Assembly (NCBI GenBank): GCA_012729815.1
Contig: JAAYCJ010000163.1
Coordinates: 1-44,688, forward strand
Reading direction: 5' to 3'
DNA length: 44,688 nt
Source: Phycisphaerae bacterium
GTDB taxonomy: Bacteria > Planctomycetota > Phycisphaerae > JAAYCJ01
Within the stretch, counting starts at the first letter, position 1, and every line of letters begins with the position of its first letter. Below, piece after piece: positions 8,064-16,676 of this stretch. A program made the translations under genes and the position numbers. The notes beneath the pieces are model-generated. The model worked only from the letters and a program-made list of their open reading frames with translations. It was not told the origin of the DNA and searched no databases.

Positions 8064-9035
8064 CTATGACGTGTATTGCATTCCCGTCGCCTCGCGGACC
8101 TCTCGCAACGTCGGCTCGGCCAGGGCCCTTGCCCGCCGCGCCCCGTCCTGCAGGACGCTCTCGACGTAGGCCGGGTCCTTCTCCAGTTCCGCCCGCTTTT
8201 CGCGGTACGGCTGGAAGTATTCGACCAACAGCTCGATCAGCCGTTTCTTGGCGTGGCCGTAGCCGGTCCCGCCCTGGCGGTACCGCTGTTCCCATTCCGT
8301 CCGCTCACTCGGGTCGGCCACCAGCCGCAGCAGGGCCATCACGTTGCACCGGTCCGGGTCTTTCGGCTCCTCCAGCGGCGTGCTGTCGGTGACGATCGAC
8401 ATGACCTTCCTCTTGATCGTCTTGGGGTCGGCGAAAATCTCGATGGTGTTATCGTAGCTCTTGGACATCTTCTGCCCGTCCAGCCCCGGCACCACCGCCG
8501 TCGATTCGAGTGTCCGCTCTTTGGGGATCACCAGGATTTCGCCGTAGGTCTGATTGAATTTCTGGGCGATGTCCTGGGTCACCTCGATGTGCTGCTTCTG
8601 GTCCTTGCCCACCGGGACCAGCTCGGACTTGTAGATCAGGATGTCCGCCGCCATGAGCACCGGATAGGCGAACAGGCCGTGATCGGCGGGGATGCCGCGC
8701 TCCAGCTTCTCCTTGTACGAGACGCACCGTTGGAGCAGGCCCATGGGGGTGATCGTCGAGAGGATCCAGCTCAGTTCCGTCACCTGCGGCACGTCCGACT
8801 GGCGGAAGAAGATCGTCCTGGCCGGGTCCAGGCCCAGCGCCAGGTAGTCCAGGGCCACGTCCTGCGTATATCGGACCAACAATTCCGGGTCCCTGAGGGT
8901 GGTCAGGGCGTGGTAGTTGGCGATGAAGTAGAGACCCTCATGCTCCCGCTGAAGCTCCAGATGCTGCTGCATCGCGCCGTAGTAGTTGCCCAGGTGCAAT
9001 TTCCCGGACGGCTGTATTCCCGATAGCACTCGCAT
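8064..9035 (-). CDS. trpS: Tryptophanyl-tRNA synthetase
   Basis: Class I aminoacyl-tRNA synthetase charging tRNA-Trp. The start MRVLSGIQPSG at 9035 is chosen because AGGAGGA (9045-9051 on the plus strand as TCCTCCT) lies 9 bases before it, although the frame is open 18 codons further. HLGN (the HIGH equivalent, residues 14-17) and KMSKS (in GLDGQKMSKS) are both present. At 323 residues it matches the normal bacterial length. It heads a minus-strand group with scpA and the kinase-like gene, with only 19 bases before scpA. The 5' region up to the divergent gene at 9319 shows GC-rich hairpins but no T-box signature. Confidence 0.96.
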   Translation of the reverse strand: MRVLSGIQPSGKLHLGNYYGAMQQHLELQREHEGLYFIANYHALTTLRDPELLVRYTQDVALDYLALGLDPARTIFFRQSDVPQVTELSWILSTITPMGLLQRCVSYKEKLERGIPADHGLFAYPVLMAADILIYKSELVPVGKDQKQHIEVTQDIAQKFNQTYGEILVIPKERTLESTAVVPGLDGQKMSKSYDNTIEIFADPKTIKRKVMSIVTDSTPLEEPKDPDRCNVMALLRLVADPSERTEWEQRYRQGGTGYGHAKKRLIELLVEYFQPYREKRAELEKDPAYVESVLQDGARRARALAEPTLREVREATGMQYTS

Positions 9036-9318
9036 TGGACTCGGTCCTCCTGCAACCAAACCCATATTGTAGCGGCTGAGGCCGGCCATATCACCAGGTT
9101 TTGGCCGACAAATCGCAAGGGCTGGGCCGGATGCCCCAGCCAGGCAGCCGGCGAGTCCGAACCCGGCGGTCCCGCTGCCAGCACTGAAAACGGCCCTGTC
9201 GGGACAGGCCGCGGCGACGTTTCATTGCTGCAACAGATCAACTGGAGGAGGGGCTGGCGATTGCCGATACTTTGATCCTGAGGCAATGCTCAAGGTTTTC
9301 CGCCAGAGAGGGCAAGCT

Positions 9319-10272
9319 ATGGCGAGGCCGATTTGTTTTCGATGGAGCTGGTTCCTGATAGCCGCCGTGGTCTCGGTGGGCGCCTCGACGCCGCCGGCCA
9401 CCCAGACCGGCGATCCGGACCGCGTGGTCCTGGTGTCCCCAAAGCACCCGACGTATCTGTCCGCACTGGATACTGTTGAGGCCGACTTGGGCGACAAGGA
9501 CTTCAAGACGCTTCGGGTCGAAGTGGCCGCAGCACGCGACTGGGTGGATGCGGCTCGGGCGTTCAAGCCGGACCTGATCGTCGTGGCGGGCTCGACCTGC
9601 ATCCGACCGGTTTTAGACGAGTTTCCGAATGTGCCGGTCGTGTTTACCATGATCCCCAATGCCCTCGACAGCCTCTCCGAGGACGTCAAGACGGACCAGA
9701 ACCGGGTCTCCGGCGTCACCACCGACATTTCCCCGGCGGCCCAGCTCGCCTGGATCGCCGGCACCTGTCCGGGAGTCAAGACCGTCGGCGTGCTCCACAG
9801 CCCATCTTCCCTCAAGACCGTCGAGGCCCTGGTGGCCACGGCCGCCACGCGCGGCATCAAGCTGATTCCGGTCAAAACGGACAAGCAGGATTTTGCCAAG
9901 GCCCTTCGCGAACTGAGTGAAAAGGACTGCCAGTCCGTACTCATGCTTCCGGACGCACAGGTCTACACGGCCGCCAATGTCCAGGGCCTTCTGCTCTGGG
10001 GTCTGCGCCAGAAACGCCCCGTGTATGCCTTCTCGCCCAACCTGGTCAAGGCGGGAGCCCTGGCCGGACAGTATTCCGAGATCGACGTGGTGGGTCGGCA
10101 GACCGCCGACGTCGTCCGCAGAATCCTTAAAGGGGCCGACCCTCGATCGGTCGGCCTGGAGTATCCTCAGCGGATATCCCGGGCGTTGAACCTTCGCACG
10201 GCCGACATGATCGGCGTGTCGGTCGACGCCAGCTTCCTTAAGGATCAGACCCTGGTATTCGGCGATAAATAG
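9319..10272 (+). CDS. ABC-type periplasmic substrate-binding protein (ABC_sub_bind family)
   Basis: A 317-residue periplasmic binding protein of the PF04392 type (two Rossmann-like lobes, usually of unknown substrate). The chosen start at 9319 gives a clean signal peptide (MARPICFRWSWFLIAAVVSVGAS) and has AGAGGG six bases upstream; the ATG at 9286 has a poorly placed ribosome site. Family-like stretches include FKPDLIVVAGSTC, VPVVFTMIPNAL, GVLHSPSS and AFSPNLVKAGALAGQY. No ABC permease or ATPase follows; instead a TonB-dependent receptor starts 11 bases later. Such protein pairs without a transporter occur in other Gram-negatives, so it may deliver ligand to or from the outer membrane receptor or act as a sensor. 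The substrate is unknown. Confidence 0.82.
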   Translation: MARPICFRWSWFLIAAVVSVGASTPPATQTGDPDRVVLVSPKHPTYLSALDTVEADLGDKDFKTLRVEVAAARDWVDAARAFKPDLIVVAGSTCIRPVLDEFPNVPVVFTMIPNALDSLSEDVKTDQNRVSGVTTDISPAAQLAWIAGTCPGVKTVGVLHSPSSLKTVEALVATAATRGIKLIPVKTDKQDFAKALRELSEKDCQSVLMLPDAQVYTAANVQGLLLWGLRQKRPVYAFSPNLVKAGALAGQYSEIDVVGRQTADVVRRILKGADPRSVGLEYPQRISRALNLRTADMIGVSVDASFLKDQTLVFGDK

Positions 10273-10283
10273 GTGACACTGAC

Positions 10284-12287
10284 GTGAGCGATCAAACTAT
10301 GACCAGAGTCGGAATGGTGTGCATGATCCTGGCGGTTCTTTGGCCGCTCCAGACGCCGTTGGGCGCGGCCGAGACACCGGCCTCGTCGCCCGTCCTGGAG
10401 GACATCGACCTGTTGACCCTGGAGGTTCCGGTCGTCGTCACCGGCGCCACCCGGCGGGCCCAGAAAATCGAAGATCTGCCGTACGCGGTCAGCGTCATCA
10501 CCGCCCGGGAGATTGAACTGGCCGGAGCCCGGTCGGTGCCCGACGCCCTGCGTCTGGTTCCCGGCGTGGACGTGGCGGAACTGGCCTACGGCTTCTACTC
10601 CGTCTCGCCGCGCGGCTTCTACGCCAACCAGGGCAGCCAGAGCCTTATTCTCGTGGACGGCCGCGAGATCTTCGACTCGTTCCTCGGCGGCACCTTCTGG
10701 GGAAGCTGGCCGTTCAAGCTCGAGGACATCGAGCGGATCGAGGTCATCCGCGGGCCGGCCGGAGTCACGTGGGGAGCCAATGCGACCAACGGCCTGATCA
10801 ACATCGTGACCAAGGATCCGGCCGACCAGCTTGGGTTGACCTTCGACTCGCGGGCCGGCTCACGGGGCGTCAACCGTGAATACGTCGGCTACGGTTTTCA
10901 GGACGGGGCTCTGCGGATGCGGGTCTCCGGCGAGCACGAGGGCAGCGATGGGTTCCGCGAGGGCGGATCGCTCCTGCGAGGCCTGAACGACTATTACGAG
11001 GCGGGGCGCTTCAGCCTCTATGGGGTCGCCGACCTCGGCATCGACGACACGCTCACCTTCTCGGCCGGCAGCGCACTGGTCGACGGGATCTATCCCACGT
11101 CCCTCGGGCACGGGTTCTTCGGCATCCAGAGCCCCGGCTCGCGGGCCAACTACGCCATGGCCCGGTGGGACCATCGCATCGAGCACGACAACGCCTGGAG
11201 CCTGACCGGCTACATCAACGAATTTCACCACAACTTCGGCGGCAACGCCTACGACGTTCAGTACCAGCAGGCGGCCCTGCAGCTCAATCACACCTTCAAA
11301 CCCGCGGAAAACCACACGCTGGTGTGGGGCGTCGACACGCTGCTCGACCACGCCGACGGATCGAACGCCGATCCGTACTTCCTGGTCCAGAACCACCTGT
11401 GGACCGGCAACATCGGCATCTACATTGCCGATGATTGGCGGCTCGCTCCGCAATGGACGTTGAGCCTGGGCGGGCGGGTCGACTATGAGTGCTATGGCGG
11501 TTTCGAGCCCAGCGCGAGGGCGGCTCTCTCCTACGAGCCGGACGAGGACTCGCTGATCTACGGAGCCGTCTCGCGGGCCTACAAGATGCCCGCAGCCGGC
11601 CTGCGCTACATCAACATGCAGCTGCTCAACGGCCTGATGCACATGCAGGCGGACAAGGACATAGCCAACGTCCACCTGCTGGCCTACGAACTGGGCTACC
11701 GCCGCCGGAATATCGCCGATTGCGTCGATTTCAACGCCAACGTCTACTGGCACGAGTACAACCATACGGGCGCGTTTTCCACTCAACTCGGCTGGCCCGA
11801 GCTGATCCTGACGAATTTCAGCGAGGCCGGCGCGTCCTCCACCTACGGCGTGGAACTGGGCTCCACCTGGAGGCTCAGCGAGAAACTCACCGCTCAGGCC
11901 AACTACACCTTCCAGATGCTCAGTTGGCGGGCCGATGACGCACCCGATTTTTCCCTGGCCGTCGAGTCGATCACGCCGCCCAAGCATAAGGCCATGATCG
12001 GCCTGAACTACAAGGCCACCGAGGACTTGACGCTCTCCTCTCACGCCTACTACGTCGATGCCGTCCGGACCCCCAATTCCGACAATCCCTTCGGCACCCT
12101 CTCGGCCAGTCCGTACATCCGCCTCGACCTCCGCGCCGAGCACGAGTTCTGGAACGATCGGGCTTCCATCGCGGTCGGCGTCAGCAACCTCCTGGACCCC
12201 GGCCACTACGAGGGGCGCAGCAAGTTCTACGCTCAGGCCGAAGTCCCGCGGATGGTCTACGCCGAGCTGCGCATCCACTTCGATTGA
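10284..12287 (+). CDS. TonB-dependent outer membrane receptor
   Basis: A 667-residue outer membrane receptor. The likely start is GTG at 10284, with AGGTGA upstream; ATG at 10299 gives MTRVGMVCMILAVLWPL, a signal peptide, and is also possible. After it come a short TonB-box-like stretch (LTLEVPVVVTGATRRAQ), the plug domain (YAVSVITAREIELAGA, SVPDALRLVPGVDVAEL, ILVDGREIF, IERIEVIRGPAGVTWGANA, GLINIVTKD) and a beta-barrel with alternating aromatic strands, ending in YAELRIHFD, whose terminal aromatic residue is typical of barrel proteins. The plug resembles receptors paired with ABC_sub_bind proteins rather than classic siderophore or SusC receptors. The ligand is not predictable. It implies a Gram-negative envelope. 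Confidence 0.92.
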   Translation: MSDQTMTRVGMVCMILAVLWPLQTPLGAAETPASSPVLEDIDLLTLEVPVVVTGATRRAQKIEDLPYAVSVITAREIELAGARSVPDALRLVPGVDVAELAYGFYSVSPRGFYANQGSQSLILVDGREIFDSFLGGTFWGSWPFKLEDIERIEVIRGPAGVTWGANATNGLINIVTKDPADQLGLTFDSRAGSRGVNREYVGYGFQDGALRMRVSGEHEGSDGFREGGSLLRGLNDYYEAGRFSLYGVADLGIDDTLTFSAGSALVDGIYPTSLGHGFFGIQSPGSRANYAMARWDHRIEHDNAWSLTGYINEFHHNFGGNAYDVQYQQAALQLNHTFKPAENHTLVWGVDTLLDHADGSNADPYFLVQNHLWTGNIGIYIADDWRLAPQWTLSLGGRVDYECYGGFEPSARAALSYEPDEDSLIYGAVSRAYKMPAAGLRYINMQLLNGLMHMQADKDIANVHLLAYELGYRRRNIADCVDFNANVYWHEYNHTGAFSTQLGWPELILTNFSEAGASSTYGVELGSTWRLSEKLTAQANYTFQMLSWRADDAPDFSLAVESITPPKHKAMIGLNYKATEDLTLSSHAYYVDAVRTPNSDNPFGTLSASPYIRLDLRAEHEFWNDRASIAVGVSNLLDPGHYEGRSKFYAQAEVPRMVYAELRIHFD

Positions 12288-12306
12288 TCCGATCATCGCC
12301 GCGGAC

Positions 12307-12335
12307 TTGCCTCAAGCGGGCCGGCCTCCTATCAT
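12307..12335 (+). promoter_or_regulatory. Sigma70-type promoter for rnhA
   Basis: TTGCCT (12307-12312), a 17-base spacer and TATCAT (12330-12335) lie about 37 bases before the GTG start at 12372. The spacing is optimal and both hexamers match well. Confidence 0.6.
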
Positions 12336-12371
12336 AGTCGCACTTTTGTTGCGATCGATCAGGAGAACCCG

Positions 12372-12866
12372 GTGAAAGAAGTGACCATCCATACCGACGG
12401 CAGCAGCAGGGGCAATCCCGGTCCCGGCGGCTATGGCGTCGTCCTGCGCCACGGCGCGACCCGCAAGGAACTGGCCGGCGGCTTTCGCCGGACCACCAAC
12501 AACCGCATGGAACTGCTCGCCTGCATCGTGGCCCTGCGGGCCCTCCGCGAGCCCTGCCAGGCCGAGATTCACAGCGACTCCCAGTACGTGGTCAACGGTG
12601 TGACAAAGGGCTGGGCCAAAAGCTGGCGAAGCCGCGGCTGGCGAAAGGCGGACAAGAAACGCCCGGAAAACGTCGATCTCTGGCGAGAACTGCTCGACCT
12701 GCTCGAAAAGCACGAGGTCCGCTTCCACTGGCTTCGCGGCCACGCCGGCCATCCGGAAAACGAGCGCTGCGACCAGCTCGCCACCCGCGCCGCCGACCAG
12801 CCGGATCTTCCGCCCGACCAGGGCTACGAAACCGCCGGCTCCGCCGCCGAGTTGTTTGGCGACTGA
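12372..12866 (+). CDS. rnhA: Ribonuclease HI
   Basis: Degrades the RNA strand of RNA-DNA hybrids (primers, R-loops) in the cytoplasm. All catalytic residues fall at positions almost identical to the E. coli enzyme: D9 (HTDGSSRGNPGPGG), E47 (NNRMELLA), D69 (HSDSQYV), H124 (RGHAGHPEN) and D134 (ERCDQLA). The basic handle region KGWAKSWRSRGWRKADKK is present. The start is GTG at 12372, with AGGAGA at 12361-12366. The 164-residue length is normal apart from a short C-terminal tail. It appears to be transcribed alone from its own promoter. Confidence 0.97.
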   Translation: MKEVTIHTDGSSRGNPGPGGYGVVLRHGATRKELAGGFRRTTNNRMELLACIVALRALREPCQAEIHSDSQYVVNGVTKGWAKSWRSRGWRKADKKRPENVDLWRELLDLLEKHEVRFHWLRGHAGHPENERCDQLATRAADQPDLPPDQGYETAGSAAELFGD

Positions 12867-12899
12867 CGCGGCCGCAACCGCGCCGATGACCGCCGGCCG

Positions 12900-13367
12900 C
12901 TACGGCATGACGAACTCGTGCTCCGCGGCGCGGCAGGTCAGGACCGGGCAGGGGGCCTTGCGGACCACCCGTTCCGCCACCGAACCCATCAGGACGTGGC
13001 GCAGCCCCGACCGCCCGTGCGTCGCGATCACGATCAGGTCGATCGCCTGCTCGCGGGCGTAGTGGATGATCTCGATAAACGGCCGGCCCGTGACCACCTT
13101 GGCCACCAGCTTGGGCGCTTCGGCCAGGTGCTCGCCCACGAACTGCTGCATCTGCGCCTCGGTCGAACGGAGCAACTCGTTGGGGTCCGGACCCACCGGC
13201 ACCCCGTCCGGCCCCAGGGCCAGCCAGTAGTGATACGCCTCATCCACCACATGCAGGCAGTGGAGCTGGGCGTCGAACTGCCGGGCGAATTCCTGGGCAT
13301 ACTTCAACGCCGCCAGGGACAGTTCCGAAAAATCCGTCGGATAAAGAATCCTCGCCAGCTTGATCAT
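12900..13367 (-). CDS. Universal stress protein, UspA family
   Basis: A 155-residue single-domain UspA protein. The N-terminus ILYPTDFSELSLAALKYA matches the family's opening strand and helix, and the C-terminal ATHGRSGLRHVLMGSVAERVVRKAPCPVL contains the ATP-binding G-x2-G-x9-G-S/T pattern, so it is probably an ATP-binding type. Two adjacent ATG codons (13370 and 13367) are possible starts; 13367 is better spaced from AGGAGAGG. Usp proteins are cytoplasmic and raise survival under stress, and the exact role cannot be inferred. It stands convergent to rnhA and is followed upstream by the pseudopilin-like gene in the same orientation, 132 bases away. Confidence 0.92.
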   Translation of the reverse strand: MIKLARILYPTDFSELSLAALKYAQEFARQFDAQLHCLHVVDEAYHYWLALGPDGVPVGPDPNELLRSTEAQMQQFVGEHLAEAPKLVAKVVTGRPFIEIIHYAREQAIDLIVIATHGRSGLRHVLMGSVAERVVRKAPCPVLTCRAAEHEFVMP

Positions 13368-13499
13368 CATGCCTCTCCTGCCTTGGTTCAAATCGCCCGG
13401 CCCGCGACGGAACGCCCCGTACCGGTTGAGTATATGATATCTCAAACTCCTTTTCCGTCCAGCGTAAACTGACAGGAGCGGCGGACGGCTGGCTCGCGG

Positions 13500-14336
13500 C
13501 TAATCGTCCGGAAAGGCTTCGCGAAGCGGAATGAAATCCTCCTGGTCGAGGGCTTTGAAGAAGAGAAAGGCGAAATCGTCCCGTTCCGGCATGGTGTTGC
13601 GGTAGTACCCGCGCCAGTAGTCGGACTCCCGCACCGGCACCGCCGCGGCATGGCCGTCCGAGTAGGCGACGTTGACCACGTACGGTCGAACATGGGGCCA
13701 GCAGTCCGTGCCCCAGTCCCACAGGTCATAATCGCCATATCGAGGAATGAGAATGTCCGCGGTCATCGCCAGCGGGTATTCCAGAGCGCCGTACTGGATC
13801 TTGCTGAGCCAGTCGACGTCGGCGCCGGTGATGTACTCATACTCATACCCGTTTCCTGTCTTCTGGCCGAACACCCGGTACAGATAGCTGGTGAAGCGAT
13901 AGTTGGGGTAATAACGAGTCTGCTCCCATCCGTAGGGGTAGGTGAAATACGGCTCCCGTTGGCTCGGACAGAACAGAACCTTCGGCTCGACCAGAAAGCC
14001 CGTGGCGAACAGCAGCCCATGACCTGTCCAATGACCCGAGGCAAAGACCTCGAAGGTCAATGACGCGTTCTGTCCCTCGTGGCCTGGAGGAAAGCGGTCG
14101 TCATACTCGCCGGCGTACGCAACCAGCGCCACCGCCGTCTGGTGCTGATTGCTCAGGCAGATCGTCCGTCGGGCCTGTTCGCGAGCCTGCGACAACGCGG
14201 GAAGCAGTATCGCCACCAGCACCGCGATGATCGCCACCACGACCAGAAGCTCGATCAGCGTGAACCCCTTCGTCCGCCGCTGAGACCTGCGGCCGCGGAC
14301 GAAAGGCCTCAAGAACGGCATACGGCTCGTCTCCAT
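13500..14336 (-). CDS. Type II secretion pseudopilin-like protein (prepilin N-methylation domain)
   Basis: A 278-residue protein with a class III prepilin signal: basic residues, then [20 protein letters not shown], where a prepilin peptidase cuts after Gly and methylates Phe, followed by [21 protein letters not shown]. The C-terminal part has a [10 protein letters not shown] motif resembling the H-x-DG element common in the large planctomycete/verrucomicrobial family of such proteins. The ATG at 14336 is the likely start (AGGG upstream); another ATG at 14321 is possible, and further upstream only TTG is available. Tyr and Trp are abundant, as in surface proteins of this group. No other pilus or secretion gene is adjacent, so it is probably one of many orphan copies. 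Confidence 0.85.
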   Translation of the reverse strand: METSRMPFLRPFVRGRRSQRRTKGFTLIELLVVVAIIAVLVAILLPALSQAREQARRTICLSNQHQTAVALVAYAGEYDDRFPPGHEGQNASLTFEVFASGHWTGHGLLFATGFLVEPKVLFCPSQREPYFTYPYGWEQTRYYPNYRFTSYLYRVFGQKTGNGYEYEYITGADVDWLSKIQYGALEYPLAMTADILIPRYGDYDLWDWGTDCWPHVRPYVVNVAYSDGHAAAVPVRESDYWRGYYRNTMPERDDFAFLFFKALDQEDFIPLREAFPDD

Positions 14337-14497
14337 GGGACGCCCACCCTCACTCCTGCGACGCAAGCCATATTACATGATACCCGCTGTACACCAGAAT
14401 ACCAATCCCCTTCCTCCGAGCCTCCGTGCACCGGGTGTGCCCGACATACACCGCTCGGTTCTCCTTCCCGCTCGTTCTGCGTGCCAGTCCTTTTTCC

Positions 14498-14527
14498 TTG
14501 ACGGGCCGCCCGGCTGGGGCCTACCAT
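14498..14527 (+). promoter_or_regulatory. Probable promoter of trpBA
   Basis: TTGACG (14498-14503), an 18-base spacer and TACCAT (14522-14527) end about 30 bases before trpB. No leader peptide with tandem Trp codons and no attenuator hairpin was seen in the 221-base gap. Confidence 0.5.
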
Positions 14528-14557
14528 TAGCACTTCTTCTGACGGAGACCAACGATC

Positions 14558-15781
14558 ATGCAGCCTGCGGCGGCCAAAACCGTGCCCGACGAGAAGGGAC
14601 GCTTCGGACCCTTCGGCGGGCAGTTCGTGCCCGAGACGCTCATGGGCGCTCTCGAGCAGCTCGACCGGGAATACCGGCGGGCCAAGGACGACCCGGACTT
14701 CCACCGTGAGCTCGATTGGTACCTCGAACACTTCGTCGGCCGTCCGAGCCGGTTGTATCACGCCCGCAACCTCAGCCGTCGGCTGGGCCAGGCCAAGGTC
14801 TACCTCAAACGCGAGGACCTCAACCACACCGGCGCCCACAAGATCAACAACACGCTCGGCCAGGTCCTGCTGGCCCTGCGAATGGGCAAGAAGCGCATCA
14901 TCGCCGAAACCGGAGCCGGCCAGCACGGGGTCGCCACCGCGACCGCCGCCGCCGTCTTCGGCCTGCCCTGTGAGGTCTACATGGGCAGCGAGGACATCCG
15001 CCGCCAGGAACTCAACGTCTACCGCATGAAACTGATGGGCACGAAGGTGGTGCCTGTCGAGTCCGGCCAGCGGACCCTCAAGGACGCGATCAACGAGGCC
15101 ATGCGGGACTGGCTGGCCACCGTCGAGACCACGCACTACGTGTTCGGCTCGGTCGCCGGTCCGCACCCGTTCCCGATGCTCGTCCGCGACTTCCAGTCGA
15201 TCATCGGGCGCGAAATCCGCCAGCAGATGCAGGCCGCTGAGGGGCGGCTGCCCGACGTCTGCATCGCCTGCGTGGGCGGCGGAAGCAACGCCGCCGGCAT
15301 GTTCTACGACTTCATCGAGGACAAAGCCGTTCAACTGATCGGCGTCGAAGCCGCCGGTCACGGCATCGCAAGCCGGCTCCACTCCGCCAGCATCAGCGCG
15401 GGCACGCCTGGTGTGCTTCACGGATCCTACAGCTACGTCCTGCAGGACGGCGAGGGCCAGACGCTGCCGGTCCACTCGGTGGCCGCCGGCCTCGACTATC
15501 CCGGTGTCGGCCCGGAGCACTCATATTGGAACGAGACCGGCCGCGTCGAATACGTCAGCGCCACCGATGACGAAGCCATCGAAGCCTTCAGATTGCTCTC
15601 CTCGACCGAGGGCATCATCCCCGCTCTCGAGTCGGCCCACGCCGTGGCCTACGCCCTCAAGCTGGTCCCCAAGCTCAAGAAGGACACGCTGGTGGTGGTC
15701 AACGTCTCGGGGCGGGGCGACAAGGACTGCATGGAAGTGCTGCGGGTCGAGGAACTCAAGGGCAAACAATTGCAGGGCTGA
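14558..15781 (+). CDS. trpB: Tryptophan synthase beta chain
   Basis: PLP enzyme joining indole and serine to give tryptophan, working as an alpha2-beta2 complex with TrpA. The start at 14558 has GGAG ten bases upstream. Key motifs are [16 protein letters not shown] at the N-terminus, the PLP lysine K95 in [25 protein letters not shown] (the substrate carboxylate loop), [12 protein letters not shown] (the PLP phosphate site) and [17 protein letters not shown]. The 407-residue length and motifs are those of TrpB1, the type that pairs with TrpA. trpA follows after 15 bases. No other trp biosynthesis gene is present in the window. Confidence 0.98.
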   Translation: MQPAAAKTVPDEKGRFGPFGGQFVPETLMGALEQLDREYRRAKDDPDFHRELDWYLEHFVGRPSRLYHARNLSRRLGQAKVYLKREDLNHTGAHKINNTLGQVLLALRMGKKRIIAETGAGQHGVATATAAAVFGLPCEVYMGSEDIRRQELNVYRMKLMGTKVVPVESGQRTLKDAINEAMRDWLATVETTHYVFGSVAGPHPFPMLVRDFQSIIGREIRQQMQAAEGRLPDVCIACVGGGSNAAGMFYDFIEDKAVQLIGVEAAGHGIASRLHSASISAGTPGVLHGSYSYVLQDGEGQTLPVHSVAAGLDYPGVGPEHSYWNETGRVEYVSATDDEAIEAFRLLSSTEGIIPALESAHAVAYALKLVPKLKKDTLVVVNVSGRGDKDCMEVLRVEELKGKQLQG

Positions 15782-15796
15782 GGCCGGGAATACGCG

Positions 15797-16609
15797 ATGA
15801 ACCGCATTGACGCTGCTTTCAACGAGCTGAACGAGAACGGTCGCAAGGGCCTTTTCCCCTTCATCGTCGCCGGTCATCCGGACCTGGAGACGACGATCCG
15901 GCTGATTGCCCGCTTTCAGGAACTGGGCGCATCGGGGATCGAGGTGGGCTTTCCCTTCACCGACCCGGTCGCCGACGGTCCGGTCATCCAGACCGCCTTC
16001 AACCACGCCCTCGACGCCGGCGTCACCGTCGAGAAGATCTTCGACGCCTTTGGCAAGGCCCGCGACCGGATCCGCATTCCGCTGCTGGCCATGGTCTCGG
16101 TCTCGATCGTCTTTCGCATCGGCGTCGACGCGTTCCTCGACCGCGCCGGCGAGGCGGGTTTCTCGGGCCTCATTATCCCTGACCTCTCGTTGGAAGAGGC
16201 CGCCACGGTCAAGGAAAAGGCAGAGGCCCGCGATCTGCGGCTGGCCATGCTCGTTTCGCCGACCAGCCCTACGGGCCGCCAGGACCGGATCGCCAAGACC
16301 GCTTCGGGTTTCATCTACTACATGTCGGTGGCTGGAGTGACCGGCGAGCGGACCAAGCTCCCGCCGGAACTGGCGGACAACGTGCGGCGGCTCAAGGACG
16401 TCTCGGGCATGCCCGTCCTGGTCGGCTTCGGCATCAAGGATCCCGATCAGGTGCGGCAGGTCTGCTCCGTCGCCGACGGGGCCATCGTCGGCAGCGCGTT
16501 TGTCCGGCGGATCACCGACGCCGTTGCCGCCGGCGCCCCATCCGAACACGTCGTCGATCAACTGAGCCTCTATCTCAACGACCTGCTAAGCGGCCTGCCT
16601 GACGCGTGA
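15797..16609 (+). CDS. trpA: Tryptophan synthase alpha chain
   Basis: Cleaves indole-3-glycerol phosphate to indole and glyceraldehyde 3-phosphate, handing indole to TrpB through the tunnel. The catalytic acids E49 (GIEVGFPFTDP) and D60 (PVADGP) occupy the same numbers as in the well-studied enterobacterial enzyme. YYMSVAGVTGERTKLP contains the flexible loop 6, and GFGIKDPDQV with GAIVGSAFV forms the phosphate site. Length 270, normal. It is co-transcribed with trpB. Confidence 0.98.
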   Translation: MNRIDAAFNELNENGRKGLFPFIVAGHPDLETTIRLIARFQELGASGIEVGFPFTDPVADGPVIQTAFNHALDAGVTVEKIFDAFGKARDRIRIPLLAMVSVSIVFRIGVDAFLDRAGEAGFSGLIIPDLSLEEAATVKEKAEARDLRLAMLVSPTSPTGRQDRIAKTASGFIYYMSVAGVTGERTKLPPELADNVRRLKDVSGMPVLVGFGIKDPDQVRQVCSVADGAIVGSAFVRRITDAVAAGAPSEHVVDQLSLYLNDLLSGLPDA

Positions 16610-16676
16610 TCTCTCACTTGCCTCGCCACCGCGGGCCGACGCGGAACGGACGGAGCACCCAAGGCAGGAGATACCG

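Noticed and set aside
9061-9285. c-di-GMP (GEMM) riboswitch upstream of the binding protein/TonB pair
   Set aside because: CGCAA and a GGC...GCC hairpin are present, but the GAAA tetraloop hairpin and the AAAGCC core of the GEMM consensus are missing.
10860-12296. A 478-codon open frame on the minus strand
   Set aside because: It is antisense to the TonB receptor and has the low-complexity His/Val/Gly composition of a shadow frame.
13380-13400. tRNA-like TTCAAATC stretch
   Set aside because: No cloverleaf arms surround it on either strand. No tRNA gene was found in the window.
14337-14557. trp leader peptide and attenuator before trpBA
   Set aside because: No short frame with tandem Trp codons and no terminator hairpin was found.
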